From Salmonella enterica subsp. houtenae serovar Houten (GTDB lineage Bacteria; Pseudomonadota; Gammaproteobacteria; Enterobacterales; Enterobacteriaceae): a stretch of DNA of 64,000 nt. The stretch is taken from positions 806,001 through 870,000 of the forward strand of contig LS483478.1 of the NCBI GenBank assembly GCA_900478215.1, written 5' to 3'. Below are positions 35,630 to 44,590 of this stretch, one piece after another (within the stretch, counting starts at the first letter, position 1; each line of letters starts with the position of its first letter). Below the pieces are notes generated by a model that did not search any database, was not told where the DNA came from, and saw nothing but the letters and a program-made list of their open reading frames with translations. Made by a program: the position numbers and the translations under genes.

Positions 35630-36834
35630 TAATCCACCAGCAGTTCCAACGCGCGGTCAACGGCGTTAACCAACGCATCCACATCATGTTGGGTATTATA
35701 CGGCGCAAAAGAGGCGCGCAGAGTCCCTGTGACGCCAAGTTCCGCCAGCAGTGGCTGGGCGCAATGTTGCCCGGCCCGGAGCGCAATACCGTATTCCGCC
35801 AGCAGCGTCACCATATCGCCGTGGTGCACGCCGACAAAATCAAAGGCCAGCAGGCTGGAGTCCTGGCAGCGGAACGAACGAAAGCCAGGGCGTTTCTCCA
35901 ATGCGTCTTCCGCCAGCGTCGCCAGCCCCCGGCTCCAGTTTTCGGCCTGTTCAATATCAATATCGGACAGCCATTCCAGCGCAGCGCTCAGGCCAATAAC
36001 CCCGGCGACGTTCGGCGTCCCCGCTTCCAGTTTCCAGGGAGCGCTTTGAGTGGTGAAGCCTTCAAAGCTAACGTCACGGATCATCTTGCCGCCGCCGAGC
36101 CAGGGCGACATCGCCTCAAGCAGCTCCGGCTTACCGTACAGCACGCCGATACCCGTCGGACCATACAGTTTGTGAGCGGAGAAAGCATAAAAATCGATAT
36201 CAAGCTGCTGGACATCCGCCGGGAAGTGTACCGCGCCTTGCGCGCCATCCACCATCACTACCATTCCCGCTGCGTGAGCGGCGCTGATAGCGCTTGCGAG
36301 ATCCGGACAGCCGCCCGTTACGTTCGACATTTGCCCCAGCGCCAGAATCCGGCTGCGTGACGTGAGCAGTTCCGGCAGACGCTCAACATCCGGAAGACGC
36401 CGGTCGTTAAGCGGCAGTTTTATGACCCGCGCGCCGGTTTGTTGGGCTACCATCAGCCAGGGCACAAGGTTGGCGTGATGCTCGGCGACGCTAACGATAA
36501 TTTCATCGCCGGGGCGCAGACGGGGACGGGCGTAACACTGCGCCACCATGTTGATCGCTTCTGTGGTGCCGCGTGTCCAGACGATACTTTTTTCATCGGG
36601 CGCGTTTAGCTGTCGCGCCGCTTTTGCTCTGGCCGCTTCATATTGCGCCGTCAGGCGCTGCGCCTGCGCAAACTGGCTACGATGAACGTTACCGGCGCTC
36701 AAACGATAAAACTGGTGCGTGGCGTCAATGACTGCCTGTGGCTTTAATGCCGTGGCGGCGCTATCGAGATAAACACCCGCATCGGCTAGCGCGGGAAACT
36801 GCGCGCGAAACTGCGTGGGATTAAAAGCGTTCAT
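35629..36834 (-). CDS. csdA: Cysteine desulfurase / cysteine sulfinate desulfinase CsdA
   Basis: 401 residues, class V aminotransferase fold. The PLP lysine is Lys222 in FSAHKLYGPTG and the persulfide-forming Cys358 is in ALRAGQHCAQP, both at the positions known in E. coli. It releases sulfur from cysteine (and selenium or sulfinate from analogues) to CsdE. First gene of csdA-csdE. Confidence 0.97.
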   Translation of the reverse strand: MNAFNPTQFRAQFPALADAGVYLDSAATALKPQAVIDATHQFYRLSAGNVHRSQFAQAQRLTAQYEAARAKAARQLNAPDEKSIVWTRGTTEAINMVAQCYARPRLRPGDEIIVSVAEHHANLVPWLMVAQQTGARVIKLPLNDRRLPDVERLPELLTSRSRILALGQMSNVTGGCPDLASAISAAHAAGMVVMVDGAQGAVHFPADVQQLDIDFYAFSAHKLYGPTGIGVLYGKPELLEAMSPWLGGGKMIRDVSFEGFTTQSAPWKLEAGTPNVAGVIGLSAALEWLSDIDIEQAENWSRGLATLAEDALEKRPGFRSFRCQDSSLLAFDFVGVHHGDMVTLLAEYGIALRAGQHCAQPLLAELGVTGTLRASFAPYNTQHDVDALVNAVDRALELLVD

Positions 36835-37026
36835 GATACTCCTCGGTTCAGTTTACCGATCGTGGCGTAAAAGCGCGGCTGATACAAGGTTTGTCCTAAC
36901 CATCGGAATCGTCTGTATATCCTGGCGAATTATGTAAAGGAGGTTATGCTGAATAATGTTAGGCGAATGTTTAAGCCTGTTACGGAGTCCGCTTTAAATA
37001 GCACAAACAGCTTTAAGGAGAAGAAG

Positions 37027-37254
37027 ATGAAAAAGACTGCCGCAATTATCTCTGCATGTATGCTGACTTTTGCCCTGAGCGCCTGTTCCGGTCCCAATTA
37101 CGTTATGCACACCAATGACGGACGTAGCATTGTGACTGACGGTAAACCCCAGACCGATAACGATACCGGTATGATTTCGTATAAAGACGCTAATGGCAAC
37201 AAACAGCAGATCAATCGTACTGACGTGAAAGAGATGGTGGCTCTGGAAAACTAA
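37027..37254 (+). CDS. ygdI: Small DUF903 lipoprotein YgdI
   Basis: 75 residues, starting at the ATG after AAGGAGAAGAAG. The signal peptide ends in LSAC with Cys20 as the lipidation site. The mature domain (NYVMHTNDGRSIVTDGKPQTDND) is a paralogue of YgdR coded 29 kb away. An in-frame start 27 codons upstream gives a non-signal leader and is rejected. Function unknown. The gene faces gcvB tail to tail and the two share the hairpin between them. Confidence 0.93.
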   Translation: MKKTAAIISACMLTFALSACSGPNYVMHTNDGRSIVTDGKPQTDNDTGMISYKDANGNKQQINRTDVKEMVALEN

Positions 37255-37267
37255 CCGTTTGTTATAC

Positions 37268-37473
37268 AAAAAAAAGCACCGCAATATGGCGGTGCTACAC
37301 TAATCACTATGGACAGACAGGGTAAATGTACAGGAAGTGAAAAAGGGTAGCTTCGCTACCGTGGTCTGAATCGCAGACCAATTGCAAACACAACAACACA
37401 ACATCACAACCGTAAGCCAAAAGCCCATCAGAACACGCATTCCGATAAAACTTTTCGTTCCGGCTCAGGAAGT
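37268..37473 (-). ncRNA. gcvB: GcvB small regulatory RNA
   Basis: About 206 bases on the minus strand, starting ACTTCCTGAGCCGG and ending in a GC-rich hairpin (AGCACCGCC, ATATT, GCGGTGCT) and T8. The G/U-rich R1 segment that pairs with many amino-acid transporter mRNAs (repeats of TTGTGTTG) is at about 37384-37410. GcvB is Hfq-dependent, is induced by GcvA when glycine is plentiful, and represses dppA, oppA and many other transporter genes. It diverges from gcvA, as in E. coli and Salmonella. Its terminator hairpin also ends ygdI transcripts. Confidence 0.97.
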
Positions 37474-37479
37474 GCCGCC

Positions 37480-37508
37480 ACTATAGGTATTTGCTGGTAG
37501 AACCTCAA
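37480..37508 (-). promoter_or_regulatory. gcvB promoter
   Basis: On the minus strand TTGAGG (37503-37508) and TATAGT (37480-37485) are separated by 17 bases, and the -10 ends seven bases before the first base of gcvB. GcvA is known to bind upstream, in the 90 bases shared with gcvA. Confidence 0.8.
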
Positions 37509-37600
37509 CGGACAATTTATAATGTCTCAGATTAAAAAAACTAATAGGTTACATGGTGTTACCTATTTGTTAAATTCATTCGACATTAAGTCCAGAGGCC

Positions 37601-38518
37601 ATGTCAAAACGATTACCCCCTTTAAATGCGTTACGCGTTTTTGATGCTGCCGCGCGCCATTTGAGCTTTACGCGGGCAGCGGAAGAACTTTTTGTGACGC
37701 AGGCCGCAGTAAGCCACCAAATCAAGTCACTTGAGGATTTTTTGGGGCTAAAACTGTTTCGTCGCCGCAATCGTTCGCTGCTGCTGACGGAAGAGGGCCA
37801 AAGCTATTTTCTCGACATTAAAGAGATATTTTCCCAGCTAACGGAAGCAACGCGTAAGCTCCAGGCGCGCAGCGCCAAAGGGGCACTGACGGTGAGTTTA
37901 CCGCCCAGTTTTGCCATCCAGTGGCTGGTGCCCAGGCTCTCTAGCTTTAACTCAGCTTATCCGGGAATTGATGTCAGGATACAAGCCGTTGACCGTCAGG
38001 AGGATAAACTGGCTGACGATGTCGACGTCGCGATTTTTTATGGCCGGGGAAACTGGCCGGGCTTGCGCGTCGAAAAATTATACGCAGAATATTTACTGCC
38101 CGTCTGTTCTCCTTTATTACTCACAGGCGAAAAACCGTTAAAGACGCCGGAAGATCTGGCGAAACATACGCTATTGCACGATGCTTCCCGGCGTGACTGG
38201 CAGACTTATACTCGTCAGTTAGGGCTCAACCATATTAATGTCCAGCAAGGGCCGATATTTAGCCACAGCGCGATGGTGCTACAGGCCGCTATTCATGGAC
38301 AGGGGATCGCGCTGGCGAATAATGTTATGGCGCAGTCTGAAATTGAAGCCGGGCGACTGGTGTGCCCATTTAACGATGTTCTGGTGAGTAAGAATGCTTT
38401 TTATCTGGTTTGTCATGACAGCCAGGCAGAACTGGGTAAAATAGCCGCCTTCCGTCAGTGGATTCTGGCGAAGGCGGCGACGGAGCAAGAAAAATTCCGT
38501 TTTCGTTACGAACAATAA
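37601..38518 (+). CDS. gcvA: Glycine cleavage system LysR-family regulator GcvA
   Basis: 305 residues. The N-terminal winged HTH is FTRAAEELFVTQAAVSHQIK (about 23-42), followed by the LysR effector-binding domain. GcvA activates gcvTHP and gcvB in glycine and, with GcvR, represses when purines are present; it also controls its own gene. Divergent from gcvB with 127 bases between. Near identical to E. coli GcvA. Confidence 0.97.
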   Translation: MSKRLPPLNALRVFDAAARHLSFTRAAEELFVTQAAVSHQIKSLEDFLGLKLFRRRNRSLLLTEEGQSYFLDIKEIFSQLTEATRKLQARSAKGALTVSLPPSFAIQWLVPRLSSFNSAYPGIDVRIQAVDRQEDKLADDVDVAIFYGRGNWPGLRVEKLYAEYLLPVCSPLLLTGEKPLKTPEDLAKHTLLHDASRRDWQTYTRQLGLNHINVQQGPIFSHSAMVLQAAIHGQGIALANNVMAQSEIEAGRLVCPFNDVLVSKNAFYLVCHDSQAELGKIAAFRQWILAKAATEQEKFRFRYEQ

Positions 38519-38536
38519 TTAACTTAGGGTATGACC

Positions 38537-38932
38537 ATGACCAGCCGTTTTATGCTGATTGTCGCCGCTATCAGCGGTTTTATTTACGTTGCTCTGGGCG
38601 CGTTTGGGGCGCATGTTTTGAGTAAAACCCTGGGCGTGGTTGAAATGGGCTGGATTCAGACCGGCCTGCAATATCAGGCGTTCCATACGCTGGCGCTCTT
38701 TGGCCTGGCGGTGGCGATGCAGCGCCGTATCAGTATCTGGTTTTACTGGAGCAGCGTTTTTCTGGCGCTGGGCACGGTGCTGTTTAGCGGTAGCCTGTAC
38801 TGCCTTGCGCTTTCGCATCTGCGCCTGTGGGCGTATATCACGCCTGTCGGCGGCGTCAGTTTCCTGGTGGGTTGGGCGCTATTGCTGATTGGCGCCATTC
38901 GTATGAAACGTAAGGGCGCGAGCCATGAATAA
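38537..38932 (+). CDS. ygdD: DUF423 inner-membrane protein YgdD
   Basis: 131 residues, four hydrophobic helices. The N-terminal FGAHVL in LGAFGAHVLSKTL and the central YCLALSHLRLW are typical of DUF423. Function unknown. I start at MTSRFMLIVAA as in E. coli; an ATG two codons upstream is possible. It overlaps rlmM by eight bases, so the two are coupled. Confidence 0.92.
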   Translation: MTSRFMLIVAAISGFIYVALGAFGAHVLSKTLGVVEMGWIQTGLQYQAFHTLALFGLAVAMQRRISIWFYWSSVFLALGTVLFSGSLYCLALSHLRLWAYITPVGGVSFLVGWALLLIGAIRMKRKGASHE

Positions 38933-40025
38933 AGTTGTCTTGCTCTGCCGTCCGGGGTTTGAAAAAGAGTGCGCTGCAGAAATTACCGATAAAGCGGGAA
39001 AACGGGAAATATTTGGTTTTGCACGCGTAAAAGAGAACGCAGGCTATGTCATTTATGAATGCTACCAGCCGGAAGATGGCGAAAAGCTGATTTCAGAACT
39101 GCCGTTCAGTTCGCTGATTTTCGCCCGCCAATGGTTTGTGGTGGGCGAACTGCTGCAACATTTACCACCGGAAGACAGAATTACGCCGATTGTCGGCATG
39201 TTGCAGGGCGTAGTGGAAAAGGGCGGCGAGCTGCGGGTTGAAGTCGCCGACACCAATGAAAGTAAAGAACTGATGAAGTTCTGCCGCAAATTTACGGTGC
39301 CGCTGCGCGCGGCTTTGCGTGATGGGGGTGTATTGACGAATTATGAAACGCCGAAGCGTCCGGTCATTCATGTCTTTTTTATCGCGCCAGGATGCTGCTA
39401 TACCGGTTATTCGCTTGCGCATAACAACTCACCGTTTTATATGGGCATCCCGCGTTTGAAGTTTCCGTCTGATGCGCCGAGCCGCTCAACGCTGAAACTG
39501 GAAGAGGCGCTCCACGTTTTCATCCCGGAAGATGAGTGGGATGAACGTCTGGCGAACGGCATGTATGCGGTGGATTTGGGCGCCTGTCCCGGCGGATGGA
39601 CTTACCAGTTAGTGAAACGCAATATGTGGGTCTACTCCGTAGATAACGGCCCGATGGCGCAAAGCCTGATGGACACCGGACAGGTGACCTGGCTGCGTGA
39701 GGATGGCTTCAGGTACCGTCCGAACCGGAATAATATTTCGTGGATGGTCTGCGATATGGTAGAGAAGCCGGCCAAAGTCACCGCGTTAATGGCGCAGTGG
39801 CTGGTGAACGGCTGGTGTCGGGAGACGATTTTTAACCTTAAACTGCCGATGAAAAAACGCTATGAAGAGGTGTCGCATAACCTGGCGTATCTTCAGGCGC
39901 AGTTGGATGAGCATGGCGTTAATGCGCAGATCCAGGCGCGTCAGCTTTATCACGATCGCGAAGAGGTAACGGTACACGTGCGTCGTTTGTGGGCGGCTGT
40001 TGGCGGGCGTCGCGACGAGCGATAA
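38925..40025 (+). CDS. rlmM: 23S rRNA 2'-O-ribose methyltransferase RlmM (C2498)
   Basis: 366 residues. An N-terminal THUMP domain is followed by a Rossmann methyltransferase domain with SAM loop VDLGACPGGWTYQLV (about 217-231) and the conserved lysines and aspartate of 2'-O-methyltransferases (WMVCDMVEKP; FNLKLPMKK). It methylates C2498 in the peptidyl transferase region of 23S rRNA before 50S assembly. Converges on fucR across a REP unit. Confidence 0.96.
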   Translation: MNKVVLLCRPGFEKECAAEITDKAGKREIFGFARVKENAGYVIYECYQPEDGEKLISELPFSSLIFARQWFVVGELLQHLPPEDRITPIVGMLQGVVEKGGELRVEVADTNESKELMKFCRKFTVPLRAALRDGGVLTNYETPKRPVIHVFFIAPGCCYTGYSLAHNNSPFYMGIPRLKFPSDAPSRSTLKLEEALHVFIPEDEWDERLANGMYAVDLGACPGGWTYQLVKRNMWVYSVDNGPMAQSLMDTGQVTWLREDGFRYRPNRNNISWMVCDMVEKPAKVTALMAQWLVNGWCRETIFNLKLPMKKRYEEVSHNLAYLQAQLDEHGVNAQIQARQLYHDREEVTVHVRRLWAAVGGRRDER

Positions 40026-40031
40026 AAACGT

Positions 40032-40080
40032 CATCCGGCGCGTAATCAGTGCCGGATGGCGCACGCTGCTCCGGCCTACG
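40032..40080. repeat. REP unit between rlmM and fucR, overlapping the fucR stop
   Basis: CATCCGGCGCGTAATCAG and GCCGGATGGCGCACGCTG with CCGGCCTACG form an inverted REP pair. The last bases include the fucR stop codon at 40076-40078. Confidence 0.8.
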
Positions 40081-40786
40081 ACTGCGGCGCATCTGAAACA
40101 ATATGCGTCACATCATCCAGATGTCCGATGCGCGCCTCTCCTGAACGATTAAATTTACTTTTATCAATCAATAATAAAGACTGCGATGCGCGCCTGAGCA
40201 GGATAGATTTAAAATCGGCGTTGATCGCATTGGAGTCCCACAGATCGCCGCCGCCGTCGATCCCCTCACAGGAAAAGATGAACAGATCGATATCAAGCGA
40301 TTTTAGCTGTGAGATAAGCGACGGATTAACGTAACAGCCATATTTACGTTCAAGCTGGCCGCCGGAACTTATCAGCGCAATGCGTTCGCGTTTTCCCAGC
40401 TCCTGACAGATAGGATGGCTATTGGTAAAAACCTGAACAGGAATGTCCGGCAACTGGCGGGCCAGATACCAGCAGGTTGAACTGGCATCCAGCGCAATCG
40501 TCATCCCTTCTTCTATCCACGCTAACGCTTCACGGGCAATATCGGCTTTATGCGCATAATGGCTTTTCAGGCGGATATGGAATGGATCGCCGCTGTCCTG
40601 ATTTTCCCGATGAATATATTTAGCTCGTCCGTGATTACGCAGCACTTTTCCCTGCGTCTGTAGTTCACTGAGATCGCGGCGGATGGTCTCTTTACTGACG
40701 TTAAGCCGGGTGGCCAGCGCTTCGGTGGTCAGACTTTTATGCTTGAGCAGCAGATCGACTATCGCTTGTTGGCGTGCCGCTTTCAT
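40076..40786 (-). CDS. fucR: L-fucose operon activator FucR (DeoR family)
   Basis: 236 residues. DeoR-type HTH at the N-terminus (LTTEALATRLNVSKETIRRDL) and a sugar-phosphate-binding C-terminal domain with IALDASSTCWYLARQLPD. FucR binds fuculose-1-phosphate and activates fucPIKUR and fucAO. The ATG at 40784-40786 has a GGTGAG ribosome site. The C-terminus (SDAPQS) is about seven residues shorter than in E. coli and ends inside a REP sequence, which seems to have replaced the original tail; the domain itself is intact. Confidence 0.95.
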   Translation of the reverse strand: MKAARQQAIVDLLLKHKSLTTEALATRLNVSKETIRRDLSELQTQGKVLRNHGRAKYIHRENQDSGDPFHIRLKSHYAHKADIAREALAWIEEGMTIALDASSTCWYLARQLPDIPVQVFTNSHPICQELGKRERIALISSGGQLERKYGCYVNPSLISQLKSLDIDLFIFSCEGIDGGGDLWDSNAINADFKSILLRRASQSLLLIDKSKFNRSGEARIGHLDDVTHIVSDAPQS

Positions 40787-40811
40787 TTTTCTCACCCCAT
40801 CATTCGATGAA

Positions 40812-40830
40812 CGCCCGCGTCATGCGGGCG
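40812..40830 (-). other. Intercistronic hairpin between fucU and fucR
   Basis: CGCCCGC, GTCAT, GCGGGCG: a 7-bp perfect stem in the 57-base gap. Without a T-run it probably stabilises the upstream mRNA or lowers readthrough into fucR. Confidence 0.55.
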
Positions 40831-40843
40831 CACCGGCAAGAGA

Positions 40844-41266
40844 TTACGGCGTTACCCCTTTTTTTAAAAGAATATTTCCGTACTTCGCGCACTCACCTGT
40901 GATAACGATCGCAAACGCTTTTTGCGCCCGCTCATAAAACGCATAGCGGTCGATACGAACGATATCCGGGCACGGCGCTTCTAATGACAAGGCATCGCGA
41001 TAGCGCGTTTCAACGCTGGGGTCGAGCGTGTCGCCTTCCACGGCGGCCATCATCACCAGCGGCGGGGCGTAGCTATCCAGCTCAAAGAGCGGAATAATTG
41101 CTCGCAGTAGATCGCTGACGCTAAGACCATCGGCGCGAATGACCTGCGGGCCCAGGCTCTGCGCGGGAAAGTGAGCGTCGGAAAAAATAATTTCGTCCCC
41201 GTGGCCCATCTCGGCCAGCGCTTTGAGCAGTGTCGGGGAAATTAACGGTGAAATGGTTTTTAACAT
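40844..41266 (-). CDS. fucU: L-fucose mutarotase FucU
   Basis: 140 residues from the ATG at 41264-41266 (MLKTISPLISPTLL), the family length. RbsD/FucU fold; EIIFSDAHFPA and the C-terminal FYERAQKAFAIVITGE segment carry the conserved active-site residues. It interconverts alpha and beta anomers of L-fucose so that the isomerase gets its substrate. One base separates its start from the fucK stop, so translation is coupled. Confidence 0.96.
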   Translation of the reverse strand: MLKTISPLISPTLLKALAEMGHGDEIIFSDAHFPAQSLGPQVIRADGLSVSDLLRAIIPLFELDSYAPPLVMMAAVEGDTLDPSVETRYRDALSLEAPCPDIVRIDRYAFYERAQKAFAIVITGECAKYGNILLKKGVTP

Positions 41267-41267
41267 C

Positions 41268-42686
41268 TCATACTCCCTCAATAATATCGGGTTCGGTTTG
41301 CGGCCAGAAATAGCGATACTGATAATTGACCTGCGCGCGCGCCTGCTCCGGGCTACTAAATTCTCCCACGCCGTACCAGCCGAACATGGCAGCGCCGGCA
41401 ACGGTGGTTTCCGCGTCGTCCAGCACCTTGATAGGGATATCAAGCTGATTCGCTTTAATTTGATTCCACAAAGCGTTGCGACTGCCGCCGCCAACCAATA
41501 ACAGTTCTGTGGCGTTAAAATGGCCGATTTTCTCCAGCGTGCGCAGATTTCGCTGAAGTTGCGCTGTCAGGCCTTCCAGCGCGGCGCGATAGAAATGGCC
41601 GCGGGTGGTATTGAGCGTCACGCCCTGCCAACCTGCATTTTGGCAGGCGAGCAGATCGCACTGCATCCGCACGCCTTCCGCGCCAGCGGGAATAGCGCGC
41701 GCTTCGTCGATCAGCGTTTGCCATGGCGTTTGTGGCGTCCACAGCAGTTTTCGTACCCATTCGAGTACTCCGGAGGCCAGCCACTGCATTCCGGGGTCAT
41801 AAAGCCCCGGCTGACTGTCCAGTTCACAGGTCGAGCCCGGATACTGGCTGAGCAGCGAGGTATCCACCTGACCGCTGCGCACCATCAGAATCTCCCATGT
41901 TCCGGAGGAGAGCACCGGTTCACCTTGCTGCGCGCCAGCGCCGAATAACGCGAACTGCGTATCGTGTCCGGCAGAGATCACTGGCACTCCCGGCGGTAGT
42001 CCGAGTAACCTGGCCGCATCGTTCTGTAGCGTGCCTATCGGGGCGCCCGCTTCCACGATACGCGGGAACAGGCGGCGCGCCAGGCCCGTCGCCTGCAAGA
42101 TTTCCGGACTAAAGTCGCGCTGATGGATATCCAGTAGTTGGCTGGTGCCTGCCATAGTGATATCGGTCGTAAACTCGCCGGTCAGACGGTGGTTAATCAG
42201 CGACGAGATAAACAGCCAGCAGTGAGCGTTTTCCAGCAGGCGCGGATGATTCTCTTTAAGCCAGACCAGCTTATACAGCGTGTTAAAGCTGAACGCGCCG
42301 ACGCCGGAGAGCGTCTGCAATTGCCGGGGCGAGATAGAGCGCTCAATCGTTTCCATCACGGCAGCGGTTCGCGGGCATTTCCAACTGATGACCGGATAGA
42401 GCAGCTTGCCCTGCGCATCGACCAGCGCGCCATCGACGCCGAAAGTAGTCACCGTAATACCGTGAACAACACACTCCGACAGGGCGCCGGAGAGTGACCT
42501 GCAGCAGTCGGCGAAACGTTGCAGGATGGCGTCCAGCGACCACTGATGCCAGGCGCTATTTTCTGCGGCAATATCGCTGGCGTTAGCGGTTGAAGCGCGG
42601 GCGACAATTTTTCCCTGGCGATCAACGGCGATCGCCCGAACGTTAGTCGCGCCGCAGTCGAGAACCAGGATGACGTCTTGTTTCAT
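41268..42686 (-). CDS. fucK: L-fuculokinase
   Basis: 472 residues, FGGY kinase family. The phosphate-binding DCGATNVRAIAVDRQG is at the N-terminus, the catalytic-region SAGHDTQFALFGAGA lies centrally and the C-terminal LLVGGGSRNALWNQIKAN binds adenosine. It phosphorylates L-fuculose to L-fuculose-1-phosphate, also the inducer for FucR. Start MKQDVILVLDCG as in E. coli. A REP element separates it from fucI. Confidence 0.97.
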   Translation of the reverse strand: MKQDVILVLDCGATNVRAIAVDRQGKIVARASTANASDIAAENSAWHQWSLDAILQRFADCCRSLSGALSECVVHGITVTTFGVDGALVDAQGKLLYPVISWKCPRTAAVMETIERSISPRQLQTLSGVGAFSFNTLYKLVWLKENHPRLLENAHCWLFISSLINHRLTGEFTTDITMAGTSQLLDIHQRDFSPEILQATGLARRLFPRIVEAGAPIGTLQNDAARLLGLPPGVPVISAGHDTQFALFGAGAQQGEPVLSSGTWEILMVRSGQVDTSLLSQYPGSTCELDSQPGLYDPGMQWLASGVLEWVRKLLWTPQTPWQTLIDEARAIPAGAEGVRMQCDLLACQNAGWQGVTLNTTRGHFYRAALEGLTAQLQRNLRTLEKIGHFNATELLLVGGGSRNALWNQIKANQLDIPIKVLDDAETTVAGAAMFGWYGVGEFSSPEQARAQVNYQYRYFWPQTEPDIIEGV

Positions 42687-42705
42687 AGATAACTCCATAA
42701 ACGCC

Positions 42706-42774
42706 GCCCGATGGCGCTACGCTTGTCGGGCCTACGTGGTGCTGTAGGCCGGATAAGCGCAACGCCATCCGGCA
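42706..42774. repeat. REP/BIME element between fucI and fucK
   Basis: GCCCGATGGCGCTACGCTTG with TCGGGCCTACG, then GTAGGCCGGATAAGCGC with GCCATCCGGC: two REP units inside the operon. Such intra-operon elements can lower or stabilise parts of the message, giving more FucI than FucK. Confidence 0.88.
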
Positions 42775-42783
42775 TCCGGTGTC

Positions 42784-44559
42784 TTAACGCTTATACAGCG
42801 GGCCATAATTCTGGCAGGCGCGATAATCCTGGCCTTCGATATCCATACCGTGAGCCGCCCAGGCGGAAGGACGGTAGATCTTCGCCTCCTCCACGTTGTG
42901 CATACATACCGGGATACGCAGCATCGCGGCGAGCGTAATAAAGTCCGCCCCTACATGACCAATGGTGAGTACGCCGTGGTTAGCGCCCCAGTTTGCCATT
43001 ACCGAATAGACATCGGTAAACGGACCTTTGCCGGTAAGACGCGGCGCAAACCAGGTGGTAGGCCAGGTAGAGTTGGTGCGGGCATCAAGTTGATCGTGCA
43101 TCGCTTTCGGCAGTTCGACGCTCCAGCCCTCGGCGATTTGCAGTACTGGCCCCAGTCCTTTGATGATATTTACGCGGGTCATGGTGAATGGCACGCCGCC
43201 TTCGGTGAGGAAACGAGATGAGTAGCCGCCGCCGCGGAAGTATTCGTGAATCGCCGGACACCATTCGGTGGCCGCCAGACACGCATCCGCCTCTTGTTGG
43301 CTGATTTCCCAGTGTGGCTTCATGGTCGGCTTGCCTTCGCTGTCGCGCTGTTTACAGGCACCGTCCAGAGCGGCAGAACCGGAGTTAATCAGGTGAATAA
43401 TGCCGTGCTCCGCCAGTCCGCTGAGCGCCTGACCGGTAACGCGTTCTACAGCTTCCGGCGACCAGTAGGTGCGCACGTCGGCGAAAATCTGCGCGGTACC
43501 GGTGAGTTGATGGCCAAACAGCATCGCTACGCCGTTCAGACTGTCATTTTCGGTGGCGACGACAAATGGTTCGCGTACGCCGTTCCAGTCAAAAGAGCTA
43601 TTGAGCAGCGCTTCGGCGGTATCGCCGTTCGGGTATTGATCGGTCCAGTGGCGCTGGCCCTGGAAACCGGCGGCAATGGCGTTGTAGCCCAGCGATTCTT
43701 CAACTAACCCTTTGTCCGCCAGCGTCTTGTTGCCCTGCATCATGTCGCGAATACACATCGCCATCAGCAGGCTCTCTTTTAACACCGCGCGGTTCTGGGT
43801 TTCATTGCGCTTATACTGCGGGGCGTTCTGATCTTCGCCGTAGCGGAAGTTTTTATCCGCCCACGCCAGCGCCATTTCCAGTTCGGCCTCATCATAAATT
43901 TTTTGATCGATGCGGCGACGCAGTTCGGTCATATCTACCGCTTGTACCTTCATGCCCAGCCAGGATTCAAAGAAGTTATGATCGACAATGGAACCCGCGA
44001 TCCCCATCGACACGCCGCCGACGGAGAGATAGCTTTTGCCTTTTATACTGGCTACCGCTAACCCTGCCCGCGCAAAACGCAGCAGTTTTTCTTCGACGTC
44101 GGCGGGAATGGATGTATCGTCGGCATCCTGCACATCATGACCATAAATGGAGAACGCCGGAATGCCTTTCTGGCTGTGCGCCGCCAGCGCCGCGGCAAGG
44201 TAAACCGCCCCAGGACGCTCTGTTCCGTTAAAGCCCCAGATGGCTTTCGGACGCATCGGGTCCATATCAATAGTTTCGCTGCCATAGCACCAGCACGGCG
44301 TAACGGTAATGGTCACGCCCACGTTCTGGCTGCTGAATTTTTCTTCACAGGCGGTGGATTCCGCCATACCGGCAATACAGGTATCCGCAATGACGCACTC
44401 CACCTGTGCCCCGCAGGCGTGGCGGATTCTCTCGGTGATGAGCGCCGCCGTCGCTTTCGCCATATTCATGGTTTGTTCTTCGAGCGACTCGCGTACGCCC
44501 ATACGACGTCCATCAATCACCGGGCGGATACCGATTTTCGGTAAGCTGATTTTTTTCAT
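42784..44559 (-). CDS. fucI: L-fucose isomerase
   Basis: 591 residues, the E. coli length. It converts L-fucose to L-fuculose with Mn2+ in a hexameric cytosolic enzyme. The metal ligands lie in conserved stretches of the middle and C-terminal domains (family residues Glu337, Asp361, His528). The start MKKISLPKIGIRPVIDGRRM is the family N-terminus. It follows fucP by 31 bases. Confidence 0.97.
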   Translation of the reverse strand: MKKISLPKIGIRPVIDGRRMGVRESLEEQTMNMAKATAALITERIRHACGAQVECVIADTCIAGMAESTACEEKFSSQNVGVTITVTPCWCYGSETIDMDPMRPKAIWGFNGTERPGAVYLAAALAAHSQKGIPAFSIYGHDVQDADDTSIPADVEEKLLRFARAGLAVASIKGKSYLSVGGVSMGIAGSIVDHNFFESWLGMKVQAVDMTELRRRIDQKIYDEAELEMALAWADKNFRYGEDQNAPQYKRNETQNRAVLKESLLMAMCIRDMMQGNKTLADKGLVEESLGYNAIAAGFQGQRHWTDQYPNGDTAEALLNSSFDWNGVREPFVVATENDSLNGVAMLFGHQLTGTAQIFADVRTYWSPEAVERVTGQALSGLAEHGIIHLINSGSAALDGACKQRDSEGKPTMKPHWEISQQEADACLAATEWCPAIHEYFRGGGYSSRFLTEGGVPFTMTRVNIIKGLGPVLQIAEGWSVELPKAMHDQLDARTNSTWPTTWFAPRLTGKGPFTDVYSVMANWGANHGVLTIGHVGADFITLAAMLRIPVCMHNVEEAKIYRPSAWAAHGMDIEGQDYRACQNYGPLYKR

Positions 44560-44590
44560 GACAGATTCCTCACGTTATTCGGATAAATGT

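Noticed and set aside
35186..36834. Long plus-strand frame (257 codons) opposite csdE-csdA
   Set aside because: It runs antisense across two well-supported genes with catalytic residues in place; the frame is a by-product of codon use.
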